From Chloroflexota bacterium (GTDB lineage Bacteria > Chloroflexota > Anaerolineae > Anaerolineales > DRMV01), in contig JAADEP010000075.1 of NCBI GenBank assembly GCA_013153335.1, positions 1-5,737 on the forward strand: a stretch of 5,737 nucleotides of DNA, read 5' to 3'. The position numbers and the translations under genes are program-made. Shown piece by piece: positions 2,936 through 5,737 of the stretch. The notes below the pieces were generated by a model that had not been told where the DNA came from, ran no database searches, and worked only from the letters and a program-made list of their open reading frames with translations. Position 1 is the first letter of the stretch. Every line of letters starts with the position of its first letter.

Positions 2936-5737
2936 CTACACGTCGAGGTTGCGCACTTCGCGCGCGTGGCGCTGAATGAAGCTGCGCCGGGGCGCGACCG
3001 ACGGCCCCATCAGCATGTCAAACGTGCGATCCGCCTCGGCCGCGTCTTCGACCGTGACTTGCAGCAACGTGCGTCGCTCAGGGTCCATGGTGGTCTCCCA
3101 AAGTTGCTGCGGGTTCATTTCGCCCAAGCCCTTATATCGTTGGATGCGCACTTGGTCCGGCGAGACCTTTAAGCGTTTGAGGATCTGCTCCTTCTCTTCG
3201 TCACTGTACGCATAATAGACCTTTTTCTTGTGCTCGATGCGATACAAGGGCGGCTGTGCGATGTAAAGGTGACCGCGCTCAATTAAGGGCTGCATGTAGC
3301 GGAAGAAAAAGGTCAGGAGCAATGTGCGGATATGGCTACCATCGACATCCGCATCGGTGTTGTGCACCATAAAGCCGCCTGCGCCGCAGAGGAAATTACT
3401 TCCCTCTTCGACCGTGAGGTCATAAACCCAGGGGCTGCTGGCCTGCCTTTGCCGAACTTCTTGCACCGGTATGGCAACCAAAGTGTCGCTGATAGGTATA
3501 AAATTGCGGTTGATGCCGCTGCGGCCACGGCCAGAGATCCGCAGCAAAAGGCGATACGAGCGCGGATGGCCGATCCAGAGATCTTGCAAACGGCGCAAAT
3601 CCTCCTTGGCCGCGATGCCGATGAGGTAGTTGACCCGCCCCCGGGCCAAAGGCCGCTGCGCGAGCGATGCCACGATCCCCTGGGTTTGCAACAAATAGAG
3701 CAACTTGACCGCAACCCGCCTGGACGTGGTCATCATCTGGACACCGGTCACGGCCAGGGTGCCATCGCCGAAGAAGTAGCCCCGCAGGAACGCAAGCTGC
3801 AACTCGGTCGCGGCGTTGAACACGCTGTCGGGGATGTCGTCGTTCAAGGGCCGGGTTGGGTCCAAGACCAGGGTTTGGGCCAAAGCCTCGTGCAGCCCGG
3901 GCTTGCGGATGAGCCACGTCAACGTGCGCGTGGTCGATGCGACCTCTAAAGGCTCCACACCCAAGGTGTTTCGGATGGCCTCGCGCACTTCGTTCACCAC
4001 CTGGGTGTTTTGGCGGCGCAGCGTCAACCGCACCCCTTCGGGGTCCCACGCGCCGTCCGCGACCAAAAAGCCGAGCAAGAAGAAGAGGTCCTCGGTCCAA
4101 GGCAAGGGGGTCTCGGGGGGCGTGGGCCGGGGCCACGACAAGCGCCGCGGCAGAATGAGCCAATCACCGGGCTGCACTTCGTCCCCGCGCTTGAGGCGGA
4201 ACTCGCGCCCTGTCCACACAAAAATGCTGTGCGTCCCCGTGACCCGCACCCAGCGACCGTACGCGGTGCGAAGTTCGTACAGGGGCTCTTGGTGAATGGT
4301 GTGGCGCAACACCTGCTTGAGCGGCAGAAAGCTCGCCTGCTTGGCCTCCCGATCGACCGCCAACACCTGATACTGCCGGACCCGGGATGTTGCTTCCGAG
4401 GCGCTAGCCTCAGGATCGGCATCCGCACGGGCCTCGTCCAACAAGGCATCAACAAATGCGCCAATTTGGACCGCGCGCACCCAACCGGTCTGGGCATCGC
4501 GCACCAACGTCCACTCTTCGCCGTCGACGCTCATGATAATCACTCGTCCGTAACGCAAATTGTCCAGGTTGAACTGGTCGCCAATGCCCGTGCCCAGCGC
4601 GGCAATCAGGGCCTTGATCTCGTTGTTCGACAGGATCTTATCCAGCCGGGCACGCTCGGTGTTGAGGATTTTGCCGCGCAAGGGGAGCACGGCCTGGAAA
4701 TGTCGGTCTCGGCCTTGTTTGGCCGACCCGCCGGCCGAGATGCCTTCCACGATGTAAAGCTCGGTGCGCGCGGGGTCGCGCTCAGAGCAATCCGCGAGCT
4801 TGCCGGGCAGGGTCATGCTCTCGAGCGCGGACTTACGAATGACCAAATCGCGAGCTTTGCGTGCGGCCGCCCGAGCTCGGGCCGCGGTGAGACACTTCTG
4901 GATGATCGCGCGCGCGGCCGAAGGGTTTTCTTCCAAAAACGTGCCCAAAGCTTCCGCAGTGACCTGTTGCACGTAGGTCTGCACCTCGGGGTTCATCAGC
5001 TTGACCTTGGTTTGGCTCTCGAACTGCGGATCCGGGTGCTTGATGCTCACCACCGCGGTTAAGCCTTCGCGCGTATCCTCGCCGCTGAAGTTCGGGTCCG
5101 AATCCTTGAGCAGGCCATGTTTACGCGCGTATTCGTTCAGCGTGCGGGTAATGGCCGTGCGCAAGCCGGTCAAGTGCGTGCCGCCATCCACGGTGTGAAT
5201 CGTGTTCGCGAACGCGTACACCGATTCGGTATAGGCTTCGGTGTATTGAATGGCGACCTCCACCGTGACACCGTCGATCTCTTTCTCCGCGTAAATCACC
5301 GGATGGAGGGGCTTGCGGTGGCGGTTGAGATACCGAACAAAGGAAACAATGCCGCCCTCGAAGTAAAAGTTCACTTCTCGCCGGATGCGCTCGTCCACAA
5401 ACCGGATCCATACGCCCCGGGTGACGAAGGCCATTTCCCGAAAGCGTTGGGCCAAAATGTCGAACTTGTAGTCCAGATCGCCGAAGATTTCCCGGTCAAA
5501 CTTGAACGTCGTGCGCGTGCCAGTGTCATCGGGCGACGTGGTTCCGATGACCTCGACCGGGGTGACGGGCCGTCCTCGCTCGTACCGCTGGCGATAGATC
5601 TTGCCTTCCCGTTTGACCACAACCTCGCACCATTCGGAGAGGGCGTTGACAGCCGACACCCCCACGCCGTGCAGACCGCCCGACACCTTGTACCCGCCGC
5701 CGCCGAACTTCGCGCCCGCGTGCAAGGTGGTCATGAC
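2936..5737 (-). CDS. gyrB: DNA gyrase subunit B, intein-containing, 5' end outside window
   Basis: GyrB is the ATP-hydrolysing subunit of gyrase (GyrA2GyrB2), which puts negative supercoils into DNA. The frame is open to the window edge; 933 codons plus stop TAG (2936-2938) are visible. Comparison with Bacillus subtilis GyrB suggests that roughly 95 N-terminal residues are missing. Residues below count Val 5735-5737 as 0. Visible parts: the end of the GHKL ATPase (KVSGGLHGVGVSAVNALS, 16-33); the transducer with the QTK ATP-sensing Lys243; KLADCSERDP (312-321); the TOPRIM Glu330 motif; PLRGKILN (351-358); then the intein (402-792); TDADVDGSHIRTLLLTFF (793-810) with metal ligands D794, D796 and D798; and the C-terminal domain with QRYKGLGEMN (865-874), ending NLDV. 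Removing the intein leaves 541 visible residues, consistent with a full GyrB near 640 and without the large E. coli-type insertion. Ile332 replaces the nearly invariant Asp of EGDSAGG. This C-terminus suits gyrase; ParE is less likely but is the main alternative, since gyrA/parC is not in view. Confidence 0.93.
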   Translation of the reverse strand, partial: VMTTLHAGAKFGGGGYKVSGGLHGVGVSAVNALSEWCEVVVKREGKIYRQRYERGRPVTPVEVIGTTSPDDTGTRTTFKFDREIFGDLDYKFDILAQRFREMAFVTRGVWIRFVDERIRREVNFYFEGGIVSFVRYLNRHRKPLHPVIYAEKEIDGVTVEVAIQYTEAYTESVYAFANTIHTVDGGTHLTGLRTAITRTLNEYARKHGLLKDSDPNFSGEDTREGLTAVVSIKHPDPQFESQTKVKLMNPEVQTYVQQVTAEALGTFLEENPSAARAIIQKCLTAARARAAARKARDLVIRKSALESMTLPGKLADCSERDPARTELYIVEGISAGGSAKQGRDRHFQAVLPLRGKILNTERARLDKILSNNEIKALIAALGTGIGDQFNLDNLRYGRVIIMSVDGEEWTLVRDAQTGWVRAVQIGAFVDALLDEARADADPEASASEATSRVRQYQVLAVDREAKQASFLPLKQVLRHTIHQEPLYELRTAYGRWVRVTGTHSIFVWTGREFRLKRGDEVQPGDWLILPRRLSWPRPTPPETPLPWTEDLFFLLGFLVADGAWDPEGVRLTLRRQNTQVVNEVREAIRNTLGVEPLEVASTTRTLTWLIRKPGLHEALAQTLVLDPTRPLNDDIPDSVFNAATELQLAFLRGYFFGDGTLAVTGVQMMTTSRRVAVKLLYLLQTQGIVASLAQRPLARGRVNYLIGIAAKEDLRRLQDLWIGHPRSYRLLLRISGRGRSGINRNFIPISDTLVAIPVQEVRQRQASSPWVYDLTVEEGSNFLCGAGGFMVHNTDADVDGSHIRTLLLTFFFRYMQPLIERGHLYIAQPPLYRIEHKKKVYYAYSDEEKEQILKRLKVSPDQVRIQRYKGLGEMNPQQLWETTMDPERRTLLQVTVEDAAEADRTFDMLMGPSVAPRRSFIQRHAREVRNLDV
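3359..4531 (-). mobile_element. Full-length intein in GyrB, inserted before the TDADVDG motif
   Basis: This is an in-frame insertion of 391 codons between RVIIM and TDADVDG, where other GyrB proteins are continuous. Intein residues are counted from Ser1 (4529-4531). Block A is SVDGEEWTLVRD (1-12). Block B is GRWVRVTGTHSIFV (92-105), with the T98-x-x-H101 pair that assists the first acyl shift. A LAGLIDADG endonuclease is inserted between the splicing halves. Block F is VYDLTVEEGSNF (369-380). Block G is GGFMVHN (385-391), ending His390-Asn391, and the first downstream extein residue is Thr (3356-3358). Ser1 and Thr+1 imply ester chemistry instead of the commoner Cys-based route. All residues needed for splicing are present, so excision is expected to give active gyrase. 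The insertion in the catalytic metal site is typical of inteins, because that target is conserved and loss by imprecise deletion would be lethal. Confidence 0.93.
3635..4090 (-). other. LAGLIDADG homing endonuclease domain of the GyrB intein
   Basis: The domain occupies about intein residues 148-299. Its two dodecapeptide motifs are FLLGFLVADGAW (151-162, Asp159) and FLRGYFFGDGTL (248-259, Asp256), about 97 residues apart, as in a monomeric two-repeat enzyme. Such enzymes cut intein-free alleles so that repair copies the intein in. Both acidic catalytic residues are intact. The Lys often found shortly before the second motif (in a K-x-P context) is not obvious: the sequence there is NDDIPDSVF (230-238). 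Cleavage activity is therefore uncertain. The boundaries are estimated from motif positions. Confidence 0.75.

Noticed and set aside
3332..3949. A 205-codon plus-strand open frame opposite the intein
   Set aside because: It is a shadow of the intein reading frame, low in complexity and without a convincing start or family match.
4010..5062. A 350-codon open frame on the plus strand opposite gyrB and the intein
   Set aside because: It lies antisense to conserved GyrB and intein codons, and its translation has no recognisable domain. GC-rich genes often leave long open frames on the other strand.
2936..5737. Frameshifted or domain-duplicated GyrB as an explanation for the extra length
   Set aside because: The frame is continuous, both flanks join exactly at IIM/TDADVDG, and the extra segment has intein and LAGLIDADG motifs instead of duplicated GyrB sequence.

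Overview
The window looks like a piece of a GC-rich bacterial chromosome. The most probable source is a Chloroflexota lineage (Anaerolineae-like, possibly thermophilic). This rests on the style of the proteins: an LCP-family lipoprotein with a long Thr/Pro linker, a Bacillus-length GyrB, and a ThyX-type thymidylate synthase. No rRNA or other taxonomic marker is present, so the assignment is inference.

Layout. Positions 1-210 (+ strand) hold the C-terminal end of a ThyX-family protein. It converges on a minus-strand gene cluster that fills the rest of the window. The 147-bp convergent gap (211-357) contains a pair of oppositely oriented heptamer arrays followed, on the minus strand, by a T-rich run, and may end transcription. 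The cluster reads leftwards in the order gyrB (2936 to beyond 5737, 5' end outside the window), a seven-TM histidine-kinase-like protein (1407-2897), then an LCP (LytR-CpsA-Psr) lipoprotein (358-1389). The spacings of 38 nt and 17 nt suggest one transcription unit.

The main feature is a 391-residue intein (3359-4531) inside gyrB. It splits the TOPRIM catalytic site immediately before the TDADVDG metal-binding motif, begins with Ser, ends His-Asn, and is followed by Thr. It carries both LAGLIDADG dodecapeptides, so it looks like a full-length intein with a homing endonuclease. Splicing would restore a GyrB of roughly 640 residues. Separately, the GyrB extein reads EGISAGG where nearly all type II topoisomerases read EGDSAGG. 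The Ile lies at the position of E. coli GyrB Asp426, a classical quinolone-resistance site.

How the genes relate. GyrB supplies the ATPase and TOPRIM half of DNA gyrase. The downstream pair looks envelope-related: a membrane sensor whose kinase core lacks a recognisable phospho-acceptor His and the N-box Asn, and an LCP protein expected to attach glycopolymers to a cell-surface acceptor. No response regulator is present, so what the sensor signals to cannot be read from this window.
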